Assembly: GCF_039939195.1 (NCBI RefSeq)
Contig: NZ_JBDUUH010000009.1
Location: 124,001 to 188,000 of the forward strand
Origin: Foliimonas ilicis
GTDB taxonomy: Bacteria > Pseudomonadota > Alphaproteobacteria > Rhizobiales > Rhizobiaceae
Length of the DNA: 64,000 bases
Direction of reading: 5' to 3'
A program made the translations under genes and the position numbers. This document shows, in pieces, positions 8,355-17,209 of this stretch; position 1 is the stretch's first letter; every line of letters begins with the position of its first letter. The notes under the pieces are model-generated. The model saw only the letters and a list, made by a program, of their open reading frames with translations. It was not told the origin of the DNA and made no database searches.

Positions 8355-10367
8355 ATGACTGCCACGTCGCTGACCATGCCGGCTGGTCGGGCGCTGCGCC
8401 AGCAGGTTTCTTCCGATGAGATCGCCAAACGCGGGCTGATGATTGTCATCTCGCTCTATCTGTTGGTCGCGCTCGCCGCCCCGCTTTACGTCCTGCTTTC
8501 GAAATCGGTATCGACGTACCATTTCAATCTCAGCAACTTTGAAATCGCGAGGTCGGACGACACAGGCGGCAATTTCGGTGACGCGAAATCAGTTGCAGCC
8601 CTTAATGAAGCGACAAACGCGATCGCTCCCGGCCAACTCGCTACAGGTTCGGACGGTCGTTTGTCAGTCACAGGCCTGTTTCCGGATTTCAGTTTTCGCA
8701 GCCCCGTGAATTACCGCATCCGCGGCACGACAGAGACGGCAACCTATCTGGTCGGCTCCGACATGCATCGCGGAACGGAGTGGACTGAACTCGATTCGAA
8801 CAACTTCCGGCGTGTTGTGCTCCGGCCTGAAAAGCAGACTGGCCTGGACAATTTCGTCGCCTATTTCTCCACCCCGGCGCTCGCTCAATCGATCTTCAAT
8901 TCCGTGCTTATGGGATTGATCAGCACTGTACTGGTGATCTCGATTGCCTTCGGCCTCGCCTATGCGCTCAACCGCAGCCGGATGCGCTTCAAAAGCTTTT
9001 TTAGGATGGTGGCGACGATCCCTATTCTTGTACCGTCGCTGTTGCCGGGTATCGCGCTCATCTATTTGTTCGGCAATCAAGGCCTGCTGAAGGACATGAT
9101 GATGGGGTACTCCATCTATGGTCCGATCGGTATCGTTGTTGGCTCTGTATTTTTCACTTTGCCTCACGCACTGCTAATTATCTCGACCGCATTGGCGATT
9201 GCCGATGCACGCCATTATGAAGCCGCAGAATCCCTGCGCGCCAGCAAATGGCGGACCTTCTGGACAGTCACGATCCCGGGCGCACGATACGGCATCATTT
9301 CCGCCGCCTTCGTGGTCTTCACCATGGTGATAACGGATTTCGGCCTGCCGAAGGTTATTGGCGGGCAATACAACATGCTTGCCGTCGACATTTACAAGCA
9401 GGTTATCGGCCAGCAGAATTTCGAAATGGGCGCGGTTGTTTCCGTGATCCTTCTAGTGCCTGCAATCGCAGCCTTTTTTGTCGACCGTCTGATCCAGAAA
9501 AAACAGGTGGCGCTGCTTTCCGCGCGTTCAGTTCCTTATCAGCCGAAGCCAAACAGGCGCTTCGACCGGCTCTGTCTTGCCTATTGCGCGGTAATCGCCC
9601 TGTTCATCCTCACGATGATCGGCGTCTGCCAATTGGCAGCGACGGTCAAGTTTTGGCCTTACGACCTCACCCCAAGCCTCAATAATTTCCGCTTCGACCT
9701 GATGGATGGCGGTGGGTGGGGTGCCTACTACAATTCGATAAAGATGGCTCTACTGACCGCCGTGTTCGGCACGGTGATTGTATTTGTCGGTGCCTATATG
9801 GTCGAGAAAAGCGAAGGATTTCGCGTCGGCCGCACGCTGTTTCAGTTTCTCGCCATGCTGCCGATGGCAGTGCCCGGAATGGTGCTGGGCCTGGCCTACA
9901 TTTTCTTCTTCAACAACCCGGCAAATCCGTTCAACCCGATCTACGGCACCATGACGATCCTCGTGCTCTGCACCGTCACGCACTTCTACACAGTGTCGCA
10001 TCTGACGGCAGTGACTGCGCTAAAGCAGATGGATCGCGAGTTCGAGCCGGTCGCTGCATCGCTCAAGCAGCCGTTTTACAGATTGTTCTTCCGGGTGACC
10101 GTACCGGTCTCCTTGCCGGCAATTCTCGATATCTCGATCTATCTCTTCGTCAATGCCATGACGACTGTGTCGGCCGTCGTGTTCCTTTATTCGACGCATA
10201 CACAATTGGCCTCGGTTGCGGTTCTCAATATGGACGATGCTGGCGATATCGCACCGGCGGCCGCAATGGGTATGATGATATTCTATACCAATGTCGCGGC
10301 GCGCCTACTTCACGCCGCAGTCTCAACACTGCTCCTGTCGCGCACTCAGCGCTGGCGTAATCGCTGA
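8355..10367 (+). CDS. 2-aminoethylphosphonate ABC transporter, fused double permease
   Basis: A 670-residue inner-membrane protein with two binding-protein-dependent permease domains in one chain, so one polypeptide replaces a permease pair (PhnU/PhnV-like). The first domain covers roughly residues 175-385 and the second roughly 460-665; each has a coupling-loop motif (EAAESLRASKW; EPVAASLKQPF). After the first membrane segment (about 30-50) there is a hydrophilic stretch of some 120 residues before the first permease core, probably periplasmic. The start at 8355 follows the ATPase stop by one base. It completes the importer for the upstream catabolic genes. Confidence 0.88.
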   Translation: MTATSLTMPAGRALRQQVSSDEIAKRGLMIVISLYLLVALAAPLYVLLSKSVSTYHFNLSNFEIARSDDTGGNFGDAKSVAALNEATNAIAPGQLATGSDGRLSVTGLFPDFSFRSPVNYRIRGTTETATYLVGSDMHRGTEWTELDSNNFRRVVLRPEKQTGLDNFVAYFSTPALAQSIFNSVLMGLISTVLVISIAFGLAYALNRSRMRFKSFFRMVATIPILVPSLLPGIALIYLFGNQGLLKDMMMGYSIYGPIGIVVGSVFFTLPHALLIISTALAIADARHYEAAESLRASKWRTFWTVTIPGARYGIISAAFVVFTMVITDFGLPKVIGGQYNMLAVDIYKQVIGQQNFEMGAVVSVILLVPAIAAFFVDRLIQKKQVALLSARSVPYQPKPNRRFDRLCLAYCAVIALFILTMIGVCQLAATVKFWPYDLTPSLNNFRFDLMDGGGWGAYYNSIKMALLTAVFGTVIVFVGAYMVEKSEGFRVGRTLFQFLAMLPMAVPGMVLGLAYIFFFNNPANPFNPIYGTMTILVLCTVTHFYTVSHLTAVTALKQMDREFEPVAASLKQPFYRLFFRVTVPVSLPAILDISIYLFVNAMTTVSAVVFLYSTHTQLASVAVLNMDDAGDIAPAAAMGMMIFYTNVAARLLHAAVSTLLLSRTQRWRNR

Positions 10368-10544
10368 CGCGTCTGTTTGTACGCCTCAGTATGCCCGATC
10401 TTCGGTAAGCCGCGTCAGCACCGCTGGCCGTCACCTTTTTCCACGCTACATGCGAGAATCTACGAATATTGGCTGGGGATTAGTTTGGGAATGGCTCTTG
10501 GCTAAGAGAAAAGCCCCATTATCAAAAAATTTGCAGGAAAATTC

Positions 10545-10634
10545 TGGCGGAGAGAGCGGGATTCGAACCCGCGTTACGGTCTCCCGTAAACACACTTTCC
10601 AGGCGTGCGCCTTCAACCACTCGGCCACCTCTCC
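10545..10634 (-). tRNA. tRNA-Ser(GGA)
   Basis: On the minus strand the sequence folds as a class II tRNA of 90 nt including an encoded CCA. The acceptor arms are GGAGAGG and the matching 3' strand, with discriminator G. The anticodon stem is CACGC/GTGTG around the loop CTGGAAA, giving anticodon GGA. There is a variable arm with ACGGGAGACCGT and a T arm with GGTTCGAATCC. It reads UCC and UCU codons. No integrase or att-like duplication was seen beside it. Confidence 0.97.
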
Positions 10635-10831
10635 GCATGCGTAGCCGACAAAAACCAACTGACGCCGGGCTGATCTAGTCGATCCGCGGCCGAATGCCAA
10701 GCGTCCAGAACTTTTTTCGTGTGATTTTCGTACACGACTTGTAGCAAGGCCCTCAAAACGCCGCGCGACAATTGCAGATGAGCGGCACGCACCATACATA
10801 ATGATACGGAAACCAGTGGTTAGGGGTTCCA

Positions 10832-11158
10832 ATGTTTCGTTTCCTGTTTCGTCTCGCCGCGTCGATCGCGCTGGCCGTAGCCGTCATCATGGCGGTGCTG
10901 GATGCCACGCGCACGGTCGCGGCGTCGCAATTGGTTCTGACGCCTTTGGCGACCAGTTGGGTGACCGTATCGCCCGAGACACTGGAAACGGCACGCGCCT
11001 TTGTAAGCGAGAAGGTCCACCCGTTGCTTTGGGATCCGGCGATCGTCACCGTCCTTAAACTGCCGGGCTTCGTCTTTTTCGCGATATTGGCGTTTCTGCT
11101 CTATGCGGTCGGCCACAGGCCTGAGCGACGCTCAGGCCGTTTTGCGGCGGATCTCTGA
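10832..11158 (+). CDS. Small membrane protein of unknown function
   Basis: A 108-residue protein with an N-terminal membrane segment (about 5-25, after MFRFLFRLAAS), a soluble middle of about 45 residues and a second membrane segment (about 76-96), ending in a short basic tail. Both ends are probably cytoplasmic with a periplasmic loop. The start at 10832 follows a TTAGGGG stretch. It precedes msrA in the same direction by about 40 bp, so the two may share a transcript. It looks like a conserved rhizobial hypothetical protein, but no function can be assigned from the sequence. Confidence 0.7.
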   Translation: MFRFLFRLAASIALAVAVIMAVLDATRTVAASQLVLTPLATSWVTVSPETLETARAFVSEKVHPLLWDPAIVTVLKLPGFVFFAILAFLLYAVGHRPERRSGRFAADL

Positions 11159-11199
11159 TGGCGGGCCTCTACCGTTTTTGAAACAGAAAGGGAATGCGC

Positions 11200-11865
11200 A
11201 TGTTTTTCCTGAGTGACATGATGAACAAGAAGCTGCATCTGCCGAAGGCTGGCGAGGCCTTGCCGGGACGCGAAAAGCCGCTTCAAACCGCAACGAAACA
11301 TTTTGTTTCGAAACGACCGCTGAAAGGGCCGTATCCTGAAGGTCTCGAGACTGCGATGTTCGGGCTTGGCTGTTTCTGGGGAGCGGAGCGGCTTTTCTGG
11401 CAGACCGATGGTGTCTGGGTGACGGCGGTCGGCTACGCAGGCGGATTGACGCCCAACCCGACCTATCAGGAAACCTGCACCGGCCTGACGGGCCATGCCG
11501 AGGTCGTTCTGGTCGTCTACGATCCTAAGATCGTGTCCTATGGCGATCTGCTGAAAATCTTCTGGGAAAGCCATGATCCGACGCAAGGCATGCGGCAGGG
11601 CAACGATGTAGGCACGACCTACCGCTCGACGATCTACACCTATGGCGATGCGCAATATGCGCAGGCGATTGCTTCTGCGGATGCCTACGGAGCGCAATTG
11701 AAGAAAGCGGGCCAGGAGAAGATCACCACTGAGATCGCCCCGGTCCCGGAATTCTACTTCGCCGAAGAAGAGCATCAGCAATATCTGGCGAAGAATCCCT
11801 ATGGCTACTGCAATCTCAGAGGCACGGGCGTTGCCTGCGCCATTCCAGCGCCGACCGCTGCCTGA
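11200..11865 (+). CDS. msrA: Peptide-methionine (S)-S-oxide reductase
   Basis: Repairs oxidised methionine in proteins, reducing the S epimer of methionine sulfoxide. The 221-residue protein carries the catalytic GCFWGAER motif near residue 57, the GYAGG and TGHAEVV stretches, and HQQYLAKNP with GYC near the end, which provides resolving cysteines. The ATG at 11200 is chosen over 11194 because the AAAGGGA ribosome site lies about seven bases before it and abuts the earlier ATG. A G·U-containing 13-bp hairpin follows the stop. It probably acts with the catalase and OxyR functions elsewhere in the window. Confidence 0.95.
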   Translation: MFFLSDMMNKKLHLPKAGEALPGREKPLQTATKHFVSKRPLKGPYPEGLETAMFGLGCFWGAERLFWQTDGVWVTAVGYAGGLTPNPTYQETCTGLTGHAEVVLVVYDPKIVSYGDLLKIFWESHDPTQGMRQGNDVGTTYRSTIYTYGDAQYAQAIASADAYGAQLKKAGQEKITTEIAPVPEFYFAEEEHQQYLAKNPYGYCNLRGTGVACAIPAPTAA

Positions 11866-11872
11866 GAAAATC

Positions 11873-11905
11873 ATGCCGTTGCGCGCGCACCTCGCGTAAC
11901 GGCAT
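11873..11905 (+). terminator. Hairpin after msrA
   Basis: ATGCCGTTGCGCG pairs with CGCGTAACGGCAT (13 bp, one G·U) around a 7-nt loop, starting 8 bp after the msrA stop. No clear T-run follows, so it may be an intrinsic terminator of modest strength or a 3'-end stabiliser. Confidence 0.6.
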
Positions 11906-11964
11906 GTGTCACGCTTTAAGATTCCGCGTGAATTTTGTTTTTCGTCATGCAAGACTGAATGCAA

Positions 11965-12012
11965 AGGAGCTGACGCTCCTCTTGGCACGGCCTGCCTTTA
12001 ATCGGGCAGGCC
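11965..12012 (+). promoter_or_regulatory. Tandem hairpins in the leader of the BMP-family gene
   Basis: Two perfect hairpins stand in a row 46-93 bp before the start codon: AGGAGC-TGAC-GCTCCT (11965-11980) and GGCCTGCC with an 8-nt loop and GGCAGGCC (11989-12012). Neither is followed by a T-run. They could be an RNA regulatory leader or a stability element. They do not match a riboswitch class that I can name. Confidence 0.4.
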
Positions 12013-12057
12013 ACTAAAGACAAAAACACGGATAACAACCGACAGGGTGTGGATCAC

Positions 12058-13047
12058 ATGAAGCGTATCGTTCTTGGCCTTCTCGCGGCAACAGCTTTGG
12101 CTTTTCCGGCGTTCGCCGCAGAGTTCAAGCCTGCCATCCTTTATGATCTAGGCGGAAAATTCGACAAATCCTTCAATGAATCAGCTTTCGAAGGCGCTGA
12201 AAAATTCAAGACGGAAAGCGGTGTCGCTTATCGCGAGTTCGAAATTCAGAACGACGCGCAGCGTGAGCAGGCACTTCGCAAGTTTGCCGAAGACGGCAAC
12301 AACCCGATCGTGATGCCCGGCTTCAACTGGGCGACGCCTCTGGAAAAGATTTCGGAAGATTTCCCGGAAACGCAGTTCGTCATCATCGACATGGTCGTCG
12401 AAAAGCCGAATGTGCGCTCGGTCGTCTACAAGGAGCATGAAGGCTCCTACATCGTCGGCGTTCTGGCCGCGATGGCATCTCAGAGCAAGAAGGTCGGCTT
12501 CGTCGGCGGCATGGACGTTCCGCTCATCCGTAAATTCGGCTGCGGCTATGTCGGCGGCGCAAAGGCTGCTGGCGCAACCGACGTGATCCAGAACATGACG
12601 GGCGATACGCCTGCTGCGTGGAACGACCCGACAAAGGGCGGCGAGATCACCAAGGCACAGATGGATCAGGGCGCTGACGTCGTTTATGCGGCGGCTGGCG
12701 GCACGGGTGTCGGCGTTCTTCAGGCTGCGGCCGACGCTGGCAAGCTGGGCATCGGCGTCGATTCGAACCAGAATGCACTGCATCCCGGCAAAGTGCTGAC
12801 CTCAATGGTCAAGCGCGTCGACCTTGCAGTCTACAATGCCTTCAAGGAATCGCAGGACGGCAAGTTCACCTTCGGCATCAACAATCTCGGCCTTGCGGAA
12901 GACGGCGTTTCCTACGCGCTCGACGACAACAACAAGGATCTGATCACCGACGAGATGAAAGCCGCTGCCGAAAAGGCCAAGGCCGATATCATCGCAGGCA
13001 CGGTCACCGTTCACGACTATATGTCGGACAATTCCTGCCCTTATTGA
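12058..13047 (+). CDS. BMP-family (PnrA-like) substrate-binding lipoprotein/periplasmic protein
   Basis: A 329-residue exported binding protein of the basic-membrane-protein family; characterised members bind purine nucleosides for ABC import. An N-terminal signal (KRIVLGLLAATALAF, cleavage after FAA) has no lipobox cysteine, so a free periplasmic form is likely. The family signature GKFDKSFNESAFEGAEKF is at about 35-52. The ATG at 12058 is preferred over the GTG at 12049. No ATPase or permease gene is adjacent, so its transporter partners must be elsewhere. The leader carries two hairpins and a strong terminator follows. Confidence 0.88.
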   Translation: MKRIVLGLLAATALAFPAFAAEFKPAILYDLGGKFDKSFNESAFEGAEKFKTESGVAYREFEIQNDAQREQALRKFAEDGNNPIVMPGFNWATPLEKISEDFPETQFVIIDMVVEKPNVRSVVYKEHEGSYIVGVLAAMASQSKKVGFVGGMDVPLIRKFGCGYVGGAKAAGATDVIQNMTGDTPAAWNDPTKGGEITKAQMDQGADVVYAAAGGTGVGVLQAAADAGKLGIGVDSNQNALHPGKVLTSMVKRVDLAVYNAFKESQDGKFTFGINNLGLAEDGVSYALDDNNKDLITDEMKAAAEKAKADIIAGTVTVHDYMSDNSCPY

Positions 13048-13065
13048 TAGGCAGGCAGGTTAGAA

Positions 13066-13097
13066 AAAACCGCCGGGGTGAAAGCTCCGGCGGTTTT
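13066..13097. terminator. Bidirectional intrinsic terminator
   Basis: AAAACCGCCGG pairs perfectly with CCGGCGGTTTT around a 10-nt loop, between the convergent stops of the BMP gene and gshA. The A-run on one side and the T-run on the other let it serve both strands. Confidence 0.92.
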
Positions 13098-13115
13098 ACT
13101 TTGTGTTGGAAGCGC

Positions 13116-14489
13116 TCAGTAGGCGTATTCGAGGAATACCGGCTCGATGGAGCCGCCCCAGCGCATGTGATAGGCGCTGAGCATTTCCTGTGCGCTGGTC
13201 GTGCCGCGTGCGACGACCTCATCCAGCGTGGAGAGGAAGGTGCTCTCGTCATAGCCTTCGCGGTTCAGGCGGGCGCGGTTCTTCAGGCCTTGCGACGAAA
13301 TGGCAAGCACGTCGCGCGCCACATCGCGCAATGTGGTGTTGCGGAAGGACGTGGCGATGCCGCCCGCGGGCACTTCATTGCGCATTGCCAGCACTTCCTC
13401 GAACGTCCAGTCGCGCGTCAACGCTTCTGCAGCGTCCAGCGCCTGCTCGTCATAGAGCAAGCCGACCCAGAATGCCGGAAGCGCACAGATGCGCCGCCAT
13501 GGGCCGCCATCGGCGCCACGCATTTCCAGAAAGCGCTTGAGGCGCACATCCGGGAAAAGCGTCGAGAGATGGTTTGCCCAGTCGCCGATATTCGGAATGC
13601 CGTCCGGGATTTCCTTGCGCGCGTCACCGGCCATGAACTGGCGGAACGTCCAGCGCGTCATGTCGTGATAGCGTCCGTCGCGGATCACGAAATACATGGG
13701 AACGTCGAGCGCCCATTCGACATAATCGGCAAAGCCGAATTCCGGCGAGAAGCAGAAAGGCAGGAGGCCGGAGCGCTGATTGTCCGTGTCGGTCCAGATC
13801 TCGCCGCGCCAGCTCTGCAGGCCGTTCGGATGTCCGTCGGTGAATGGCGAATTGGCGAAAAGCGCGGTCGAAAGCGGCTGCAGCTTCAACGACACCTGCA
13901 TCTTGCGACGCATATCCTCTTCGGAGGAAAAGTCGAGATTCACCTGAATGGTGCAGGTGCGGTACATCATGTCGAGGCCCTTTGTGCCGACCTTCGGCAT
14001 GTAGTTCGTCATGATGTCGTAGCGCGATTTCGGCATGCGCGGCGTCGCTTCGAGGCTCCATTTCGGGCTGCCGCCAAGACCCAGAAAACGGATGCCCAAC
14101 GGCTCCGCAATCTCGCTGAGCTGCGCCAGATGCGCGTTGCCCTCACGACAGGTCTGGTGAATGGTTTCCAGCGGCGCGCCGGAAAGCTCGAACTGGCCGC
14201 CCGGCTCCAGCGAGATCGCGCCCTGTCCGGTCGGCTCCACCAGGCCGATGATCTTACCGGCATCGATGATCGGCTCCCAGCCGAGCTTATCCTTCATCCC
14301 GTCCAGAAGCGCGCGGATGCCGCGCTCGCCCTCATAAGGAACAGGCGCGTTGCCATCCACATAGAAAGGGAATTTTTCGTGCTCGGTGCCGATGCGCCAC
14401 GCGTCGCGCGGCTTGTTGCCTTCGGCGAGGTGAAGCACCAGTTCGTCGATGCCCTCTACCGGCCGAAAGTCATTTGTATCGCGCGCCAT
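13116..14489 (-). CDS. gshA: Glutamate--cysteine ligase (plant/alphaproteobacterial type)
   Basis: First step of glutathione synthesis: ATP-dependent joining of glutamate and cysteine in the cytosol. The 457-residue protein matches the plant-like class shared by alphaproteobacteria. Characteristic stretches are WRIGTEHEKF (about 31-40), GQGAISLEPGGQFELSGAP, and MYRTCTIQVNLDFSSE in the active-site region. The start at 14489 begins MARDTNDFRPVEG. It stands alone, converging on the BMP gene and separated from rsmE by about 120 bp. gshB is not in the window. A 483-residue open frame on the opposite strand is only a composition shadow. Confidence 0.95.
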   Translation of the reverse strand: MARDTNDFRPVEGIDELVLHLAEGNKPRDAWRIGTEHEKFPFYVDGNAPVPYEGERGIRALLDGMKDKLGWEPIIDAGKIIGLVEPTGQGAISLEPGGQFELSGAPLETIHQTCREGNAHLAQLSEIAEPLGIRFLGLGGSPKWSLEATPRMPKSRYDIMTNYMPKVGTKGLDMMYRTCTIQVNLDFSSEEDMRRKMQVSLKLQPLSTALFANSPFTDGHPNGLQSWRGEIWTDTDNQRSGLLPFCFSPEFGFADYVEWALDVPMYFVIRDGRYHDMTRWTFRQFMAGDARKEIPDGIPNIGDWANHLSTLFPDVRLKRFLEMRGADGGPWRRICALPAFWVGLLYDEQALDAAEALTRDWTFEEVLAMRNEVPAGGIATSFRNTTLRDVARDVLAISSQGLKNRARLNREGYDESTFLSTLDEVVARGTTSAQEMLSAYHMRWGGSIEPVFLEYAY

Positions 14490-14613
14490 TCGTGAAGCCT
14501 TTCCGCACGGCTGCTACGCCGCATTTGCCGCCGGCGCTTGATGGACGAAATGCCGCCCGCTGATCAAGCGAAAAATCCTGATGCATCTTCAAGCTAAATT
14601 GTTGGCCCGGCCA

Positions 14614-15348
14614 CTACCAGTCCCCGATTGTTGCCTGAATGACCGCGAGTGCGGCAACCGCCGCCGTGTCGGCGCGCAGGATTCGGGGGCCGAGCGGAAT
14701 TGCGGTGACGAAAGGCAGAGCGCGCAATTGCTTGCGCTCATCGTCGGAAAAGCCGCCCTCTGGCCCAATCAATACACCCAGCTTGCGCTCGGTTATCGCT
14801 GATAGTGACGCCATCGGATTGTTCGTTTCCGCACTCTCGTCGCAAAAGATCAACCGGCGATCCTGCTCCCAGCCGCCGATAAGGCTCTCGAACTTCACCG
14901 TTTCGCGCACTTGCGGAATGGCAAGGATGCCACATTGCTCGGCGGCTTCGACAGCGTTTGCCGTCAAACGGTCGATGCTGGTCTTCGCATTTTGCGTATG
15001 CTGCGTGGCGACGGGTTGCAGCACGCCAGCGCCCATCTCGACGGCTTTCTGTACGAGATAGTCGAGACGGCCCTGTTTCAACGGGGCAAAGCAATAGATG
15101 AGATCCGGGTGGGGCGGCTGCGGACGCGTCTGTTCGCCGACACGCAGCACGACCGCTTTCCTGGTACGTGCTTCGATACTTGCGGAGAATTCGCCGTCGC
15201 GCCCGTTAAAAAGCAGGATTTCAGCGCCCTCAGTCAGCCGAAGCACATTGCCGAGATAGTGGCTGTGTTCGGGGCTGGCATTGAAGCCCGCACCGGTTTG
15301 CAAATCCTGCGGCACGAAAAGCCGCTGCATCTTGTAGTTCGCTCGCAT
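14614..15348 (-). CDS. rsmE: 16S rRNA (uracil-1498-N3)-methyltransferase
   Basis: SPOUT-class methyltransferase that modifies U1498 of 16S rRNA. The 244-residue protein has the N-terminal PUA-like part (QRLFVP, HYLGNVLRLTEG) and the C-terminal knot with LIGPEGGFSDDE and IPLGPRILRADTAAVAAL, the SAM-binding trefoil signatures. The ATG at 15348 (MRANYKMQRLFV) is chosen over the longer in-frame start at 15423: the extra 25 residues are not family-like and would run into the divergent neighbour's upstream region. Confidence 0.93.
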   Translation of the reverse strand: MRANYKMQRLFVPQDLQTGAGFNASPEHSHYLGNVLRLTEGAEILLFNGRDGEFSASIEARTRKAVVLRVGEQTRPQPPHPDLIYCFAPLKQGRLDYLVQKAVEMGAGVLQPVATQHTQNAKTSIDRLTANAVEAAEQCGILAIPQVRETVKFESLIGGWEQDRRLIFCDESAETNNPMASLSAITERKLGVLIGPEGGFSDDERKQLRALPFVTAIPLGPRILRADTAAVAALAVIQATIGDW

Positions 15349-15447
15349 GGCTGATGAATGCTGGAGCCACCGTTCAAGGTCAAGCTCTTCCGGCACATGT
15401 TTCGGCATGCTATCGCTCGGCAATATTCAGGCGGCAAGGGTGGTTTG

Positions 15448-16155
15448 ATGCAGGTTCTGGTCGTTCAAAACTTCGAGCATACGAGCTTGGGGCAGGTGGC
15501 AACCGCATTGGAAGAAGCTGGCGCCACGATCGACATGCGCAAACCCTATCAGGGTGCCGCGCTGCCCACGGATTCCAGCAATCATGACGCGTTGATCGTG
15601 CTTGGCGGTGGTCAGAACGCGCGTGACGACGAAAACCATCCCTATCTTCCAGAAGTGGTCGAACTCATTCGCAGCTTCGAGCAGGCTGACCGTTCGGTGC
15701 TGGGCATCTGCCTCGGCGGCCAGCTCGTGGCAAGGGCCTTCGGCGCGGATAATCTGATCGGCGCAGCACCTGAATTCGGCTGGAAACAGGTCGTTTTGAC
15801 CGGCAGGGCAAAAAGCGACACGGTTTTCGCCGCCATGCCTTCGGATTTGAAAACCTTCCAGTTTCACAATGATACTTTCACGCTGCCCGAAGGGGCGGTG
15901 CATCTCGCATCTAGCGGCGTTGCCGCCAATCAGGCATTCCGGGTCGGGCGCGCCACCTACGGCGTCCAGTTCCACTTTGAGGCCGACCGGACGCTGCTTG
16001 CCGAATGGAACGAGCGGTTCACCGATTTCATCGAGCAGACCGAGCCGGGCTGGATTGCAAAATTCGAGCAGGAAGCGGACATCCACGCGGAAGAAGCTGA
16101 CCGCAACGGCATCGCGCTGGCCCGCGCCTGGGTCTCTACGATCAAGCGCCGATAG
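15448..16155 (+). CDS. Class I glutamine amidotransferase-like protein (GATase1)
   Basis: A 235-residue stand-alone GATase1 domain. The nucleophile lies in LGICLGGQ (Cys near residue 88), the catalytic His and Glu in VQFHFEAD. The protein begins MQVLVVQNFEHTSLGQ. The ATG at 15448 follows an AAGGGTGG ribosome site; an in-frame ATG at 15358 would add 30 unrelated residues. Relatives include GMP-synthase-like amidotransferases and gamma-glutamyl peptide hydrolases. The ammonia acceptor, or a hydrolase role, cannot be read from context. It is divergent from rsmE. Confidence 0.82.
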   Translation: MQVLVVQNFEHTSLGQVATALEEAGATIDMRKPYQGAALPTDSSNHDALIVLGGGQNARDDENHPYLPEVVELIRSFEQADRSVLGICLGGQLVARAFGADNLIGAAPEFGWKQVVLTGRAKSDTVFAAMPSDLKTFQFHNDTFTLPEGAVHLASSGVAANQAFRVGRATYGVQFHFEADRTLLAEWNERFTDFIEQTEPGWIAKFEQEADIHAEEADRNGIALARAWVSTIKRR

Positions 16156-16350
16156 AGCGTTTGCCGCGTGGCAAATTTGGCACTGTTGGAATTTTCCACA
16201 ATGCCTGTCTTCCGACCCGCTGGCGTTTCCTCTGAGTCCTGCCTACAACGCCGCTCGTTGAATGAAACTGGCATTGTCGTTCCATTCTTCACTTCAAGCG
16301 AAACCAATTCGTAACATCCAGATGATGGAATGCAGGAAGCCGTAACAGAG

Positions 16351-16482
16351 ATGAACCCGTTGAAAGCCCTGCTCCTCTCCTTCGCAATGCTGTCCGCCAT
16401 CGCTCTCGGCGGCTTCGGGATCTATTCGGCTGATGCCTCGAGCGACCATGCGGTCGTCGATGGCTATGGCGTTATGCGCTAA
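16351..16482 (+). CDS. Possible small exported peptide, 43 residues
   Basis: An ORF starting ATG-AAC-CCG encodes a 43-residue peptide with a good signal sequence (MNPLKALLLS, hydrophobic core to about residue 27, possible cleavage at SADA-SS). The short mature part is acidic. Codon choice is GC-rich like neighbouring genes. It overlaps the 3' end of the convergent metallophosphatase gene by 11 bp, and its ribosome site is weak (AGGA at 13-16 bases). Plausible but unproven. Confidence 0.42.
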   Translation: MNPLKALLLSFAMLSAIALGGFGIYSADASSDHAVVDGYGVMR

Positions 16483-17209
16483 CCGAGACGATCCGCTTAT
16501 CCTGCCCGTCTATTCGCAGCGCAGTCAGCACACCCGATTGAAACGCTTTCGTATCGAGATTGACCCGGTTTGCCATGATTTCGGCTTCGGGGCCGGGCGT
16601 ATGCCCGTGTACGACGATTTTTTCGAATAGACCCGGATAATTCAGGAATTCATTGCGTATCCAGATGAGGTCTTCGCCGTCCTGGCCGTCCAGCGGCACG
16701 CCGGGGCGAACGCCTGCGTGGCAAAAGAAGAAATCGCCCATCGAAAACGAGCGCCGCAATGTTTTCAGGAATGTGCGATGGCTTTCAGGCACCGCCCGCA
16801 CAAGCGCCACATGGCCTTGCCTGAACGCCCCCGGCTCATTGAAATTGATCTCGACGCCGTAGGATCGAGCCGTATCCGCACCGCCATAACGAGCGAACAG
16901 GCCCTCTGCTTCAGGATGGTCGAGGAACTCTGCAAAGCCTTGATCGTGATTGCCGGCAAGGCAGATGATGCGCTCATCGCGCTCTGTCCGGGTAACGAGA
17001 AGTTCCAGAACACCGGCCGAGTCCGACCCCCGGTCCACATAGTCTCCGAGATGGATGATCCGCCAGTCGGATGGCGGATTTGCAGCCAGATCGGCGTGAA
17101 TGGTTTTGTGCATTTTCTGCAGCAGGTCCAACCTGCCGTGCACGTCGCCTATGGCGAATATCCGAATGCCTTCCGGGCCTTTTGCATCCAGAAAATGAAC
17201 GCCGGTCAT
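16472..17209 (-). CDS. Metallophosphoesterase (Ser/Thr phosphatase / Ap4A hydrolase-like)
   Basis: A 245-residue calcineurin-like phosphoesterase. The three metal-site blocks are in order: IGDVHGR (about 19-25), GDYVDRG (about 54-60) and AGNHD (about 84-88). His residues follow in FCHAGVRPG and VVHGHTPG. It resembles the PrpA/ApaH-type phosphatase group. Substrate (phosphoprotein or diadenosine tetraphosphate) is not resolvable here. Its ATG overlaps the stop of the upstream GntR gene by 4 bp (ATGA), so the two are translationally coupled. Confidence 0.88.
   Translation of the reverse strand: MTGVHFLDAKGPEGIRIFAIGDVHGRLDLLQKMHKTIHADLAANPPSDWRIIHLGDYVDRGSDSAGVLELLVTRTERDERIICLAGNHDQGFAEFLDHPEAEGLFARYGGADTARSYGVEINFNEPGAFRQGHVALVRAVPESHRTFLKTLRRSFSMGDFFFCHAGVRPGVPLDGQDGEDLIWIRNEFLNYPGLFEKIVVHGHTPGPEAEIMANRVNLDTKAFQSGVLTALRIDGQDKRIVSVSA

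Noticed and set aside
10368..10831. Integration site at tRNA-Ser
   Set aside because: No integrase, no duplicated tRNA 3' end and no change in gene content on either side.
13044..14495. 483-residue open frame on the plus strand
   Set aside because: It lies exactly antisense to gshA, has no family features and is explained by GC-rich third positions.
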